A stretch of 64,000 nucleotides of DNA. It comes from Erythrobacter sp047872805 (GTDB lineage Bacteria; Pseudomonadota; Alphaproteobacteria; Sphingomonadales; Sphingomonadaceae). A program made the position numbers and the translations under genes. The notes under the pieces are model-generated. The model searched no databases and was not told where the DNA came from. It worked only from the letters and a program-made list of their open reading frames with translations. Where the stretch lies: the NCBI RefSeq assembly GCF_047872805.1, contig NZ_JBLQUK010000001.1:558001-622000 (forward strand), written 5' to 3'. Shown in pieces: positions 8,941 to 19,693 of the stretch. The first letter of the stretch is position 1. Each line of letters begins with the position of its first letter.

Positions 8941-9684
8941 TCAGTGATCGCTGGGCATATCGGTGCCGTCATGGGTGATGCGTCCGTCTTCGAGCACCAG
9001 AATGCGGTCGGCGAGATCAAAAATGCGGTTGTCATGTGTCACGATGATGCAGGCGCGATCGGGCGCGACCGCAACCTCGCGCAGCAAATCCATCACCCGC
9101 CGGCCCGAACTCGCGTCCAGCGCGGCGGTGGGTTCATCGCACACCACCAGACGCGGTTCATGCACCAGCGCGCGGGCAATCGCGACGCGCTGTTGCTGAC
9201 CACCGGAAAGCTGATTGGGCAGCTTGTTCGCCTGATCGCCAATATTGAGCTTTTCCATCAGTGCGATCGCCCTTTGACGCGCAGGCTCGACCGCCATGCC
9301 CTGCGCGATCAACGGCACGGCGGCATTGGCGGCGGCGTCGATGGAAGGGATCAGATTGTACTGCTGGAAAATGAAGCCAATGTTCTTGAGCCGGAAATTG
9401 ACCAATTCGCTATCCGAAAGGCTGTATATGTCGGTGCCGAACACCGTCACTTCGCCGTCCGTGGGCCACAATATTCCGCACATGATCGAAATCAGCGTGG
9501 TTTTACCCGATCCGCTTTCGCCAACGACATAGGTCATCTCGCCTGGCTGAACATCGGTGTCGATCCCGTGCAGCACCCGGATTGTCGATTGGCCTGCGGT
9601 GAAATCGCGAGTGATGCCGCGCGCGCAGATCGCAGGCTCTCCGGCGCACACGGCGCGGGGCAGGTCCATGTCGGCCGCGCTCAC
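8941..9684 (-). CDS. ABC transporter ATPase (DevA/MacB-like)
   Basis: The 247-residue nucleotide-binding subunit shows Walker A GESGSGKT at residues 55-62, a Q-loop FIFQQYNLIPS, the signature LSGGQQQR at 159-166, Walker B LVVCDEPTAALD at 179-190 and the H-loop IIVTHDNRI. It belongs to the MacB/LolD/DevA group, which powers mechanotransmission export of lipids, glycolipids or drugs. A GTG start at 9684 overlaps the permease stop as GTGA, indicating coupled translation. Confidence 0.92.
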   Translation of the reverse strand: MSAADMDLPRAVCAGEPAICARGITRDFTAGQSTIRVLHGIDTDVQPGEMTYVVGESGSGKTTLISIMCGILWPTDGEVTVFGTDIYSLSDSELVNFRLKNIGFIFQQYNLIPSIDAAANAAVPLIAQGMAVEPARQRAIALMEKLNIGDQANKLPNQLSGGQQQRVAIARALVHEPRLVVCDEPTAALDASSGRRVMDLLREVAVAPDRACIIVTHDNRIFDLADRILVLEDGRITHDGTDMPSDH

Positions 9685-10817
9685 CTGAACACCGAGGCGG
9701 GTTCTGTGCTCAACACGCTGCGCAGCGCCAGCCAGCCGGTGATAGCCAGAATGACGATCACCGCGCCCAAGCTGATGAGCGGGATTTGCCAGGGGATATA
9801 GAACCCTTTGAAAAACGGATTGCCTGAAAAGCTCCAGAGGAACAGCACCGTGCCAAGCACGCCCAAGGAATAGCCGACAAATCCAACCAGCCCAGCCTGC
9901 ACCGCGACCATGCCGACGATTTTGGCATTGGTCACGCCAATCGCTTTTAGCGCGCCGAATTGTTTGATATTGTCGCGGATGAAAAGGCTGAACGTCAGGC
10001 CGACAATCGCCACGCCGACCACGAAACCAAGCACAACCGTGATACCGAAATTGGTCGGGATGCCGGTGTTCTGGACGATGAAATCGACGCCTGCGCGCGC
10101 AAATTCGTCGCGCGTTTGCGCTTTCAGCCCGGTGCGTTCCTCGATCCGGGTGGCGACTTCTTTCGCGCTTAATCCGTCGCTGGCCCCGGCGAGCACGAAG
10201 GTCAGCCGGTTGCGCGTGCCCGGCACGTAATTCAGCGCCTGACTGTATTTGGTGTAGAGCACGACCTGGCTGGTAAAGGCGGGGATCGAATCCGCCACGC
10301 CGCGAATGACCGCGCGTTGATCGTTCAGTTCCAGCCGTTGACCGATGGGTTCATCGCCGTTTTCAAACAGGTTTCCGACCCCGCCATCGTCGATGATGAC
10401 CGTGTCGGGCCGCAACAGCACCGATTTGCGCCCTTCGATCAGCCGTTCGGGCAGGCCGATCAGCGTCGCATCGTCAACGCCGATGATCGCCACCCCTTCG
10501 AGGTCGCCGGTGCGGGTGCGCACCGAGGCCGCCGCGCGCAAATGCGGCACCGCCCATTCGACACCGGGAACAGAGCGCACTTCGTCCAGCGCGGTTGAGG
10601 GCATGGCATAATTGACTTCGGTGGTGCGGCTAACCGGGTCCATCACCCAGATTTCAGCCTCGGGCGCATTGTAAACCCCGCTTGCGCCGCGTTCGATCAG
10701 ATTGACGAAGATCGTCAGCTGCTGCGTGATGAGCAGGGTCGAGAAGGCAATGCCGAACAACAGGCCATAGAATTTCTGTCTGTCCCCCGTGAGCATCCGG
10801 ATGGCAATCCAAAGCAT
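9681..10817 (-). CDS. ABC exporter permease (DevC/FtsX-MacB type)
   Basis: This 378-residue protein has the MacB/DevC topology: one N-terminal membrane helix, a large periplasmic domain of about 220 residues (APEAEIWVMDPVSRTTEVNYAM onwards), and three C-terminal helices starting near FGITVVLGFVVGVAIVGL. The ATG at 10817 (MLWIAIRMLTGDRQKF) begins the conserved N-terminal part; the frame is open upstream, but that sequence is not family-like. It is first in the exporter operon and is transcribed away from the TetR gene across a shared regulatory region. Confidence 0.87.
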   Translation of the reverse strand: MLWIAIRMLTGDRQKFYGLLFGIAFSTLLITQQLTIFVNLIERGASGVYNAPEAEIWVMDPVSRTTEVNYAMPSTALDEVRSVPGVEWAVPHLRAAASVRTRTGDLEGVAIIGVDDATLIGLPERLIEGRKSVLLRPDTVIIDDGGVGNLFENGDEPIGQRLELNDQRAVIRGVADSIPAFTSQVVLYTKYSQALNYVPGTRNRLTFVLAGASDGLSAKEVATRIEERTGLKAQTRDEFARAGVDFIVQNTGIPTNFGITVVLGFVVGVAIVGLTFSLFIRDNIKQFGALKAIGVTNAKIVGMVAVQAGLVGFVGYSLGVLGTVLFLWSFSGNPFFKGFYIPWQIPLISLGAVIVILAITGWLALRSVLSTEPASVFR

Positions 10818-10882
10818 GCGGTGCGAACCTTTGTCGAAAGCGGGCGAGGAGGGGGTTGCGGCGGGGGAGGAATCAGAGCAAT

Positions 10883-10920
10883 AATGAACGACGCCGTTTA
10901 AATGAACGATGCCGTTCATT
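10883..10920. promoter_or_regulatory. Two tandem inverted repeats, putative TetR operators
   Basis: At 10901-10920 the arms AATGAACG and CGTTCATT flank four bases as a perfect 8-bp dyad. A second, weaker copy at 10883-10902 has the same left arm, and its right arm CGTTTAAA matches 5 of 8 positions. The copies sit exactly 18 bp apart and share two bases. They lie 17 bases before the TetR start and 66 bases before the exporter permease start, the expected place for an autoregulating repressor. Confidence 0.75.
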
Positions 10921-10936
10921 TGGTCAAGCGACAAAA

Positions 10937-11620
10937 GTGAAACAGGTTCCAGCCAAAGTGAAAAGCAGCGCCGACAAAAAGCGACCTGGCCGACCATCCG
11001 ATCACGCCAAGCGCAATCGGATCGTCGAAGCGGCTTCACGGAGGTTCTTCGATGACGGGTTTGCTGCGACCTCGATCGAACAGGTGGCTGCCGATGCCGG
11101 GGTTTCAAAGGTCACGATCTACAATCATTTCGGGGACAAGCGGGCGCTGTTCAGCGCTGCGGTTGGGCATGAATGTGAACGGATGCGCGGGGTTTTCAGC
11201 CTCGACACAATGGTGGCAGGGACAATCAGGCAGCGGCTGATCGTCGTTGGCGAGGCGATGTTCGCGTTTCTTTCGCGCCCGCAGATGATCCAGTTTGAAC
11301 GCCGCATTGCGGCAGAGACTGAGCATGACCTGGCCATTGGGCGCGCATTCCTTGAAGCGGGACCGTGGCGGATGAAGGCCGCCTTCAGCGCATGGCTCGC
11401 CCATGCCAGCGCCGCCGGCGAGTTGAGCATCCCCGACCCTCAGCTTGCCGCGGAGCAATTTGTCGCAATGGCCAAAGGGATGGGCGATCTTGAGCGGCGG
11501 TTTGGCGTGCTTCCATCCGAAAGTGAAAACGCGCGGCGCATCGCCGGGGCGGTTGATGTGTTCCTGAAAGCCTACGCCCCCGGATATCTCCCGGATCATC
11601 AGAGCAGCGCTGAACAATAA
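10937..11620 (+). CDS. TetR/AcrR family transcriptional regulator
   Basis: The product is about 227 residues. The N-terminal helix-turn-helix is clear (ATSIEQVAADAGVSKVTIYNHF, split by the family turn), preceded by a basic stretch KKRPGRPSDHAKRNRIVEAA. The C-terminal half resembles the AefR-like ligand domain. It is divergent from the ABC exporter operon and faces two tandem inverted repeats, so it most likely represses both. The start is uncertain: GTG at 10937 or a second GTG at 10958; neither has a strong ribosome-binding site. Confidence 0.85.
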   Translation: MKQVPAKVKSSADKKRPGRPSDHAKRNRIVEAASRRFFDDGFAATSIEQVAADAGVSKVTIYNHFGDKRALFSAAVGHECERMRGVFSLDTMVAGTIRQRLIVVGEAMFAFLSRPQMIQFERRIAAETEHDLAIGRAFLEAGPWRMKAAFSAWLAHASAAGELSIPDPQLAAEQFVAMAKGMGDLERRFGVLPSESENARRIAGAVDVFLKAYAPGYLPDHQSSAEQ

Positions 11621-11727
11621 TCTGCATCACCCTGTGCAAAAATTAGCGTGAAGCGGCAAGACGCGCATTATCTTGCCATTCACCCGTGTGATCCTACATT
11701 GCTAAGGCTGAGAAAGGATTCCGACGC

Positions 11728-13689
<1,962 letters not shown>

Positions 13690-13711
13690 TCGTTCAGTCT
13701 ATGCAATCAAG

Positions 13712-13744
13712 CGGGCGTGCGGAGACAATCCGCGCGCCCGTTTT
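13712..13744 (+). terminator. Intrinsic terminator of ftsH
   Basis: A 12-bp stem, CGGGCGTGCGGA with TCCGCGCGCCCG and one G-U pair, has a five-base loop and is followed by TTTT. It begins 22 bases after the ftsH stop. Confidence 0.85.
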
Positions 13745-13752
13745 CGTTGGTG

Positions 13753-14829
13753 TCAGAACGCACCCAGCAGCAGCAGCGCCTGCAGGAACAGCCCTAACAC
13801 GGTCACAATGAAAACCAGCAGCGCCAGAAATCGCCAAAGGGTTGAGAACCATCCTAGATTATAGGCGCTCTTGAGGTGTCTATAGACATGCAGCGGGGCC
13901 AAAGTCGCAAGGATCGAGAAAGCCCAGCCCCCTCCAAGCGCGCTGGTTCCAATCAATGAAACCAGAATGAAAAGGAGCGACATAAACGACAGCGAATAGG
14001 TCACAAAGATGGCGTGATCGTAGGCCTTAAAGCGGCGCTTCCATGCAAATATCAGCCAAACAAATGGCACCGAAAGCGGTATCAAAAGCCAGCTGAACTT
14101 ATAACCGTTGGATTGAAGCTTATAGAGCATCAAGCTTGGATTTTCGGTCCATTTCTTGACAATCCCCTCGTCCAGCCAATCGATGCCAGTCCCGTCAAAT
14201 GTAACTCTGCCATTGTCGCCGAATTGCATCAGGTCGACTTTCGAAAGGCCATCGATCCCTTGCTCTACAACGCGAAGTTCTTGTGCAATAGATTGTCGCC
14301 GGGGGTCTCCGGGCGGCAATTCCGATAACTCGTCGCGCAGGGCTGTGGCGTCGGCTTCGGCGGCCGCGCGGGCAGTCTGGACGGTCTGCGAGATTGCTGG
14401 ATTGGCGTTTAGCTCGGTGGGAACGCCGATGCCGACCATCTGGAACACGGCAAACATCGCAAACACGCTGAACAGGAACATCGCCATCGGGCTGACGAAT
14501 TTGGCGCGTTCGCCTTCGATATAGCGGCGAGTAAGCTGCCCCGGCTTGAAGATCAGCATCGGCAGGGTCAGCCAGAACTTTCCGTCCAGATGCAGCACCC
14601 CGTGAATGAGATCATGTAAGATCGCCGAAAGCGTGCGGTGGACATGGGCCTTTTGCCCGCATTCAGGGCAATATGAGGCGGTCACATGAGCACTGCAATT
14701 GCGGCAGGTTTTCTGATTGGCATCGCTGCCAACCGCGAGAGAACCTGCGCCGCTTGTTTCAGGTTCGACCGCTCGGCCAGCAAGCACGCCTTCGATTGCC
14801 CCACCAATTCCTTCGGCAATGTCGCTCAT
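13753..14829 (-). CDS. DUF3667 membrane protein with zinc ribbon
   Basis: This 358-residue protein begins with a low-complexity stretch and a zinc-ribbon-like CRNCSAHVTASYCPECGQ at about residues 42-59. The DUF3667 core follows (ILHDLIHGVLHLDGKFWLTL, LIFKPGQLTRRYIEGERAKFVSP), then a membrane helix, a helical extramembrane domain, and three or four C-terminal membrane helices. The family is widespread and has no assigned function. It converges on ftsH, and its stop lies 9 bases from the ftsH terminator. Confidence 0.8.
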   Translation of the reverse strand: MSDIAEGIGGAIEGVLAGRAVEPETSGAGSLAVGSDANQKTCRNCSAHVTASYCPECGQKAHVHRTLSAILHDLIHGVLHLDGKFWLTLPMLIFKPGQLTRRYIEGERAKFVSPMAMFLFSVFAMFAVFQMVGIGVPTELNANPAISQTVQTARAAAEADATALRDELSELPPGDPRRQSIAQELRVVEQGIDGLSKVDLMQFGDNGRVTFDGTGIDWLDEGIVKKWTENPSLMLYKLQSNGYKFSWLLIPLSVPFVWLIFAWKRRFKAYDHAIFVTYSLSFMSLLFILVSLIGTSALGGGWAFSILATLAPLHVYRHLKSAYNLGWFSTLWRFLALLVFIVTVLGLFLQALLLLGAF

Positions 14830-14889
14830 CGCGGCCGCGCCCCCTTCGCGCTTCGCAGCACTATAGCCCGCGGATGGCGATTGCCAATA

Positions 14890-15621
14890 TCAGCCAGCGG
14901 CAAGCTTGCGTTCGATTGCGGTCCACAATTGCGCAAAGGCACGCGCGGCCGGGGAACGCGGGGCAAAGGCACCCACGGGCTTGCGTTCCACCGCGCATTG
15001 CTCAATCGCGCTCGCCAGCGGAACGACGGGCCAGGTCGGATTGGCCTCGCGCGCTTGCCGGTGCAGCGTCCGGCGCATGTCCACCATCGACATCACCGGC
15101 AGGATTGGCGGATGCCCCTTGCCTGCGCCGCGCACCTCTTCGACCACGGTTTCAAACGCGCGGGTGGATAGGGGTGAAGGCGGCAGGGGGACGATCACAA
15201 GGTCGGCGGCGCGCATCACCTGTGCACTCACTTCGTTGAGCACCGGCGGGCAATCGAAAATGATGCGGTCGAAATCCTTGCCCAATTGCTCCACCAGACC
15301 CGCCAGCCGTTTCTTCTTGCCGATCCGGTCAAACTGCCGGTCGAGCGTTCGGATGCTTTCATCGGCGGGCAGCAGATGAAGCCCGGAAAATCCCGTCTTC
15401 TCAATAAGCTTGGCGGGGTCGCGGGCCTGATCGAACACACTTTCGGCGGTGCGTTTCTTCTTGGGGTCCACGCCAAGCAGAAAGCCTGAGCCATTGGCAG
15501 CATCAAGGTCCCAGATCAGCGTTTCGCGGCGCGAAATATTGGCTGCGCACCACGCCAGATTGACAGCAAAGGTGGTTTTGCCGACCCCGCCCTTGACGCT
15601 GTAGACTGCAATTGAAGCCAT
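14890..15621 (-). CDS. ParA/MinD-like ATPase
   Basis: The 243-residue protein begins with the deviant Walker A motif SVKGGVGKTT and has a Walker A' DLDAANGSG and a Walker B IIFDCPPVL, as in single-domain ParA-like ATPases. These move or position cargo such as plasmids, chemoreceptor clusters or cell-division factors. No parB or parS partner is adjacent, so this is probably an orphan positioning ATPase rather than the chromosomal ParA. It lies alone between a DUF3667 gene and rpoZ. Confidence 0.82.
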   Translation of the reverse strand: MASIAVYSVKGGVGKTTFAVNLAWCAANISRRETLIWDLDAANGSGFLLGVDPKKKRTAESVFDQARDPAKLIEKTGFSGLHLLPADESIRTLDRQFDRIGKKKRLAGLVEQLGKDFDRIIFDCPPVLNEVSAQVMRAADLVIVPLPPSPLSTRAFETVVEEVRGAGKGHPPILPVMSMVDMRRTLHRQAREANPTWPVVPLASAIEQCAVERKPVGAFAPRSPAARAFAQLWTAIERKLAAG

Positions 15622-15773
15622 GATGCTGAAACGCTCTCCTGTAGGGATTGATAGCCCAATTGTGACGTTTTGGTTACAGCTGCTTAATTATCCTCTTGCA
15701 GGGCAAAGGCAAGCGCCCTGCCGCGCGCGTTATATTACGGTCATGCCGCGCCCGATCATACACCGCAACAACG

Positions 15774-15799
15774 AAAAAGGCCGCCAAACTGGCGGCCTT
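15774..15799 (-). terminator. Intrinsic terminator of rpoZ
   Basis: AAGGCCGCC and GGCGGCCTT pair perfectly over nine bases with a five-base loop. On the minus strand the stem runs into a T-rich tract complementary to the AAAAA at 15774-15778. It lies about 48 bases after the rpoZ stop. Confidence 0.85.
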
Positions 15800-15846
15800 C
15801 TCAATTCGGGACAGGTGCAGCGCAATGCCCGCTGCGCAAACGGGGC

Positions 15847-16191
15847 CTATCCTTCGTAATCGCCGCCGATTGAAGTCGAGCGCGCGGGCGCACTGGCGGT
15901 GATCCGCAGCGCTTCGGCCGACTGACTGAGCGAACCGATTTCATCGGCGTCGTCTTCATCGTCGGGCAGGATTTTCTGCAGGCTGGTGACGAGCGATTCG
16001 TGCAATTCCTTGGGCCGCACGGTCTGTTCGGCGATTTCACGCAGCGCCACGACCGGGTTCTTGTCGCGGTCGCGGTCAACGGTCAGTTCGCTGCCGCCCG
16101 AGATTTCACGCGCACGCTGAGCGGCAAGCAGGACGAGGTCGAACCGGTTGGGAACCTTATCGACGCAATCTTCAACGGTAACGCGTGCCAT
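15847..16191 (-). CDS. rpoZ: DNA-directed RNA polymerase omega subunit
   Basis: This 114-residue protein begins MARVTVEDCVDKVPNRFDLV, the canonical omega N-terminus, followed by LAAQRAREISGG and the conserved PVVALREIAEQTV helix. Omega assists beta-prime folding and assembly of RNA polymerase and contributes to a ppGpp site. The acidic C-terminal extension after residue 75 is typical of alphaproteobacteria. It is monocistronic, with its own terminator, and divergent from the PLD-like gene. Confidence 0.95.
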   Translation of the reverse strand: MARVTVEDCVDKVPNRFDLVLLAAQRAREISGGSELTVDRDRDKNPVVALREIAEQTVRPKELHESLVTSLQKILPDDEDDADEIGSLSQSAEALRITASAPARSTSIGGDYEG

Positions 16192-16299
16192 ATCGGCCTC
16201 TTTGAAATCTGGATTTGGGAAGGGATAGCGCAGCTAGGGCGGCACAGCGCCAGAGTCAAGGAATTGCAACCCAGTCGCTTGCAGTGCATTCACTCTGCT

Positions 16300-17484
16300 G
16301 TGCCCAACAATCAGACCCCCGATCCATCATCGAACCAGACATGCGATTACGTGGATCACGAGAGTTTCCAGGTAAGCGCCTGCGGCCACACCTTTACATT
16401 TCATCCCGCTGGGGCCGACCGGCTGGCGGCGCTGATCGAGCATATCGCGGGGGCTGAACGCTCTCTCGATATGTTTTATTATATGTTTCAGGATGATCGA
16501 TCCGGCCGACAAGTGCTTGATGCATTGATCGAGGCTGCGCGCCGCGGGGTCCGCGTGCATTTGATCATTGACGATTTCGGCAGCGATGCTTCCGCGGAAT
16601 TCTTTCAGCCGCTGCAACAGGCGGGGGGGCAGTTCGCGATATTCTCGGCCAGTTGGGGCGTGCGTTACCTCATCCGCAATCACCAGAAATTCGTGATTGC
16701 CGACAACGCGCGGGTGATGACTGGCGGTTCGAACGTCTCGGATCATTATTATGACCCGCCGCAAGATAATGGCTGGTGCGATCTGGGTGTCGGCATCGAC
16801 GGAAAGGTGGCGGAAAGTTTCACCGAGTGGTTTGCGCTGCTGGCGAATTGGACGCGAACCTCCGGCTCGCAATTTCGCCGCGTGCGCCGGATGATCAGAC
16901 AATGGGATCCGGGCGATGGGCCGGTGCAATTGCTGCTGGGCGGCCCATTGGTTCGCCGCAGTCACTGGAGCTATCGGTTCAAGAAAGATCTGACGCGCGC
17001 GGCCAGGGTCGATCTGGCGACGGCCTATTTCGGTCCCCCGCTCAGCATCCGGCGGCTGCTTGCCCGGACCGCGAAACGCGGCGATGTGCGCCTGATTGCG
17101 GCAGGGAAATCCGATCTGCCAGCCACCATCGAACTGGCCCGGATGTTCTACAGGCGCCTGCTGCGCAGCGGGGCAAAGGTCTACGAGTTTCAGCCGTGCA
17201 AGCTGCATATGAAGTTGCTGGTCTTGGACGACAAAAGCTATTTCGGCAGTGCCAATCTTGATCGCCGGTCGATCAGGATCAACATCGAACTGATGGTGCG
17301 GGTCGAAGACGCAGCGCTGGCCGATCGCTTGCGCGAATTTCTGGACCATTTGCAGGCGGCGAGCGCTCCGGTGGACCTGCAATGGTATCGCCGCAACACC
17401 AGCCTCCTTGACCGGATGCGCTGGCGGTTCTTTTACGCGATCAGCCTGCTCGATTACCGGTTTGCGCGGCAGGCATCGCGCTGA
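16300..17484 (+). CDS. Phospholipase D-like protein, cardiolipin synthase type
   Basis: The product of about 394 residues has two HKD motifs: HQKFVIADNARVMTGGSN in the first half and HMKLLVLDDKSYFGSANLD in the second. These are the paired active sites of the PLD superfamily. Proteins of this layout without long N-terminal membrane helices act as phosphatidyltransferases (ClsB-like) or phospholipases. The start is uncertain: GTG at 16300 or GTG at 16351 (before DHESFQVSACG); neither has a clear ribosome-binding site. It converges on dnaB with 8 bases between stops. Confidence 0.82.
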   Translation: MPNNQTPDPSSNQTCDYVDHESFQVSACGHTFTFHPAGADRLAALIEHIAGAERSLDMFYYMFQDDRSGRQVLDALIEAARRGVRVHLIIDDFGSDASAEFFQPLQQAGGQFAIFSASWGVRYLIRNHQKFVIADNARVMTGGSNVSDHYYDPPQDNGWCDLGVGIDGKVAESFTEWFALLANWTRTSGSQFRRVRRMIRQWDPGDGPVQLLLGGPLVRRSHWSYRFKKDLTRAARVDLATAYFGPPLSIRRLLARTAKRGDVRLIAAGKSDLPATIELARMFYRRLLRSGAKVYEFQPCKLHMKLLVLDDKSYFGSANLDRRSIRINIELMVRVEDAALADRLREFLDHLQAASAPVDLQWYRRNTSLLDRMRWRFFYAISLLDYRFARQASR

Positions 17485-17492
17485 TCCTGCAT

Positions 17493-19004
17493 TTATCCGT
17501 CGATCCCATAGCTCGAATAATCGCGCATATTGGGCGAGGTGAATTTGGTGATCTCGCTCTGGAAATGCAGCGGCACATTACCGGTTGAACCGTGGCGCTG
17601 TTTGGCGACGATCAGCGTCGCCTTGCCCACCAGCTCTTCATATTTGGTTTCCCATTCGCGGTATTTCTCGGTCGCCTCGGTCGATGAAGAACTGTCGGGC
17701 GTGTCGGGTTTGACCAGCAGATGGTAATAGTCCGAACGGAAAATGAACCAGACCATGTCGGCGTCCTGCTCGATTGACCCGGATTCGCGCAGGTCCGACA
17801 GCATCGGGCGTTTGTCATCGCGTTGTTCGACCGCGCGGCTGAGCTGGGACAGCGCGATGACCGGGCAGCTCAGCTCTTTTGCCAAAGTTTTCAATCCGCG
17901 GCTGATTTCGGAAATCTCATTGACGCGGTTGTCATTGGCGCGCCCCGATCCTTGCAGCAATTGCAGGTAATCGACTACGATCAGCCCGATGCCGTGCCGC
18001 CGTTTGAGCCGCCGCGCACGGGTGCGCAGCGCGCCAATCGTAAGCGCGGGCGTATCGTCGATATACAGCGGCAATTCGGCCAGCCGCTGACTGGCAAAGC
18101 TGAGCTTCTGAAAATCGTCGCGCGACAATTTGCCGCTGCGCAAGGCCTCCGATGAAACCTCCGACTGTTCGGCCAGAATACGCGTCGCCAACTGATCGGC
18201 GCTCATTTCGAGGCTGAAAAATGCGGTGGGCGCGCCATATTGATGTTCGCCCCCGTCCTGCATCCACTTCAAATGCTCCTCGGCGCAATTGAAAGCGATG
18301 TTGGTGGCGAGCGAGGTCTTGCCCATGCCCGGCCGCCCGGCGAGGATAATCAGGTCGGAATCGTGCAGGCCAGCGGTTTTCTGGTCGATTGTTTCCAGCC
18401 CGGTGGTCTTGCCCGACAGCCCGCCGCCCGAATTCATCGCAGCCTCGACCATCTTGATCGCCATCATCGACGCATCGCGGAAAGTGGAAGCGTCCTTTCC
18501 GGTCGATGCACCCTCTGCGACCCGGAACAAATCGGCCTCGGCCTGCGAAATACGCTCCATCGGGTCGGTTTGTTCGGACGTGTCCAGCGCCCCTTCGACC
18601 AGCCCGCGCCCAACGCTGACCAACTCGCGCAGCAGGGCGAGATCGTAAATCTGCTGCGCCAATTCGCGCGGGGCCAGAAGGCCTGCTCCATTGGCGGTCA
18701 ACTGCGCCAGATATTTGGGGCCGCCCAGCTCCTTCAACGCCTCATCCGCTTCGAAATGCGGTCGCAGCGTCACCGGAGAGGCGGTCGCATTGCGTTCAAT
18801 CAGAGCCAGGATGCGGGTGTAGATCCGTTCATGCAGCGGTTCAAAGAAATGCTGCGGCTGGATCGGGGTCTGCAATTCCTCGATCACGCGATTGTCGATC
18901 AGCACCGCCCCAAGGAACGCGGCCTCCGCTTCAAGATTGAAAGGGAGTTTGCGTTCAGTGTTGGAATCGCTGTCGATAAGTGTGAGGGGTCTGGTTTCGG
19001 CCAT
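17493..19004 (-). CDS. dnaB: Replicative DNA helicase DnaB
   Basis: The 503-residue hexameric helicase unwinds DNA at the fork and recruits primase. The N-terminal domain begins KLPFNLEAEAAFLGAVLIDN. The RecA-like motor has Walker A GRPGMGKTSLA, the TAFFSLEMSADQLATRILAE helix, Walker B IGLIVVDYLQLL and the arginine-containing ESGSIEQDADMVWFIFRSD. The ATG at 19004 (MAETRPLTL) follows AGGACGG and was preferred over an in-frame start 21 codons upstream. Confidence 0.96.
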   Translation of the reverse strand: MAETRPLTLIDSDSNTERKLPFNLEAEAAFLGAVLIDNRVIEELQTPIQPQHFFEPLHERIYTRILALIERNATASPVTLRPHFEADEALKELGGPKYLAQLTANGAGLLAPRELAQQIYDLALLRELVSVGRGLVEGALDTSEQTDPMERISQAEADLFRVAEGASTGKDASTFRDASMMAIKMVEAAMNSGGGLSGKTTGLETIDQKTAGLHDSDLIILAGRPGMGKTSLATNIAFNCAEEHLKWMQDGGEHQYGAPTAFFSLEMSADQLATRILAEQSEVSSEALRSGKLSRDDFQKLSFASQRLAELPLYIDDTPALTIGALRTRARRLKRRHGIGLIVVDYLQLLQGSGRANDNRVNEISEISRGLKTLAKELSCPVIALSQLSRAVEQRDDKRPMLSDLRESGSIEQDADMVWFIFRSDYYHLLVKPDTPDSSSSTEATEKYREWETKYEELVGKATLIVAKQRHGSTGNVPLHFQSEITKFTSPNMRDYSSYGIDG

Positions 19005-19165
19005 CCCGTCCTGATGCGCCCTTGTCCCCGGTGCTTGCAAGGTCTGCGCGGCGGAATATATTTTCATTTTGGCGGTTCGCGCTGTGGATTGCGGGGATTG
19101 CCGGACGATCCGCGCACCGAAATGCTTGAAGAAAGCCTATATGATCTGCGAAGGCTGTGTGCGTC

Positions 19166-19684
19166 ATGGCCATTGTCCCTCCCGATTCCGCGAATCCGCT
19201 GCAGGATACGCATCGCATCGCTCACATATCGCTCGATGAGGAGACGATTCTGTGGCGCAACGCCGATGTCGAACAGGAACGCCGGGTCGCCATCTATGAC
19301 CTGATCGAGGACAACACCTTCAAACCTGTGCGCAGCGCAGAACGCGGGGCAAAGGGGCCGTATCGGTTGCATTTGGCGGTGCGCGATGGACGGCTGGCGA
19401 TGGATATTGCTGACAAGGACGAAGGCGCGCTGGAAAGCCTGCTGATCGGACTGGCGCGTTTTCGCCGCCCGATCCGTGAATATTTCGCCATTTGCGACAG
19501 TTATTATCAGGCCATTCGCAAGGCAACCCCGGCCGAGATTGAAACCATCGACATGGCCCGCAGAGGCATCCACAATGACGCGGCGGAACTGTTGGTGGAA
19601 CGGCTCGAAGGCAAGGTCGAAACCGATTTCGCCACCGCGCGGCGGCTGTTCACGCTGATCTGCGTTCTGCATATCAAAGGGTAA
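19166..19684 (+). CDS. UPF0262 family protein
   Basis: This 172-residue protein matches the alphaproteobacterial UPF0262 family. It has DTHRIAHISLDEETILWRNADVEQERRVAIYDLIEDN near the N-terminus, and RRGIHNDAAELLVERLEGK and FTLICVLHIKG at the end. The function is unknown. It is divergent from dnaB and precedes a GH25-like gene by 9 bases, so the two may be cotranscribed. ATG at 19166 was chosen over a GTG three codons earlier. Confidence 0.88.
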   Translation: MAIVPPDSANPLQDTHRIAHISLDEETILWRNADVEQERRVAIYDLIEDNTFKPVRSAERGAKGPYRLHLAVRDGRLAMDIADKDEGALESLLIGLARFRRPIREYFAICDSYYQAIRKATPAEIETIDMARRGIHNDAAELLVERLEGKVETDFATARRLFTLICVLHIKG

Positions 19685-19693
19685 GGCAGGGGC

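Noticed and set aside
16000..16299. N-terminal extension of the PLD-like protein into the rpoZ gene
   Set aside because: The frame stays open, but it runs under rpoZ, which is certain, and the PLD domain begins near 16351.
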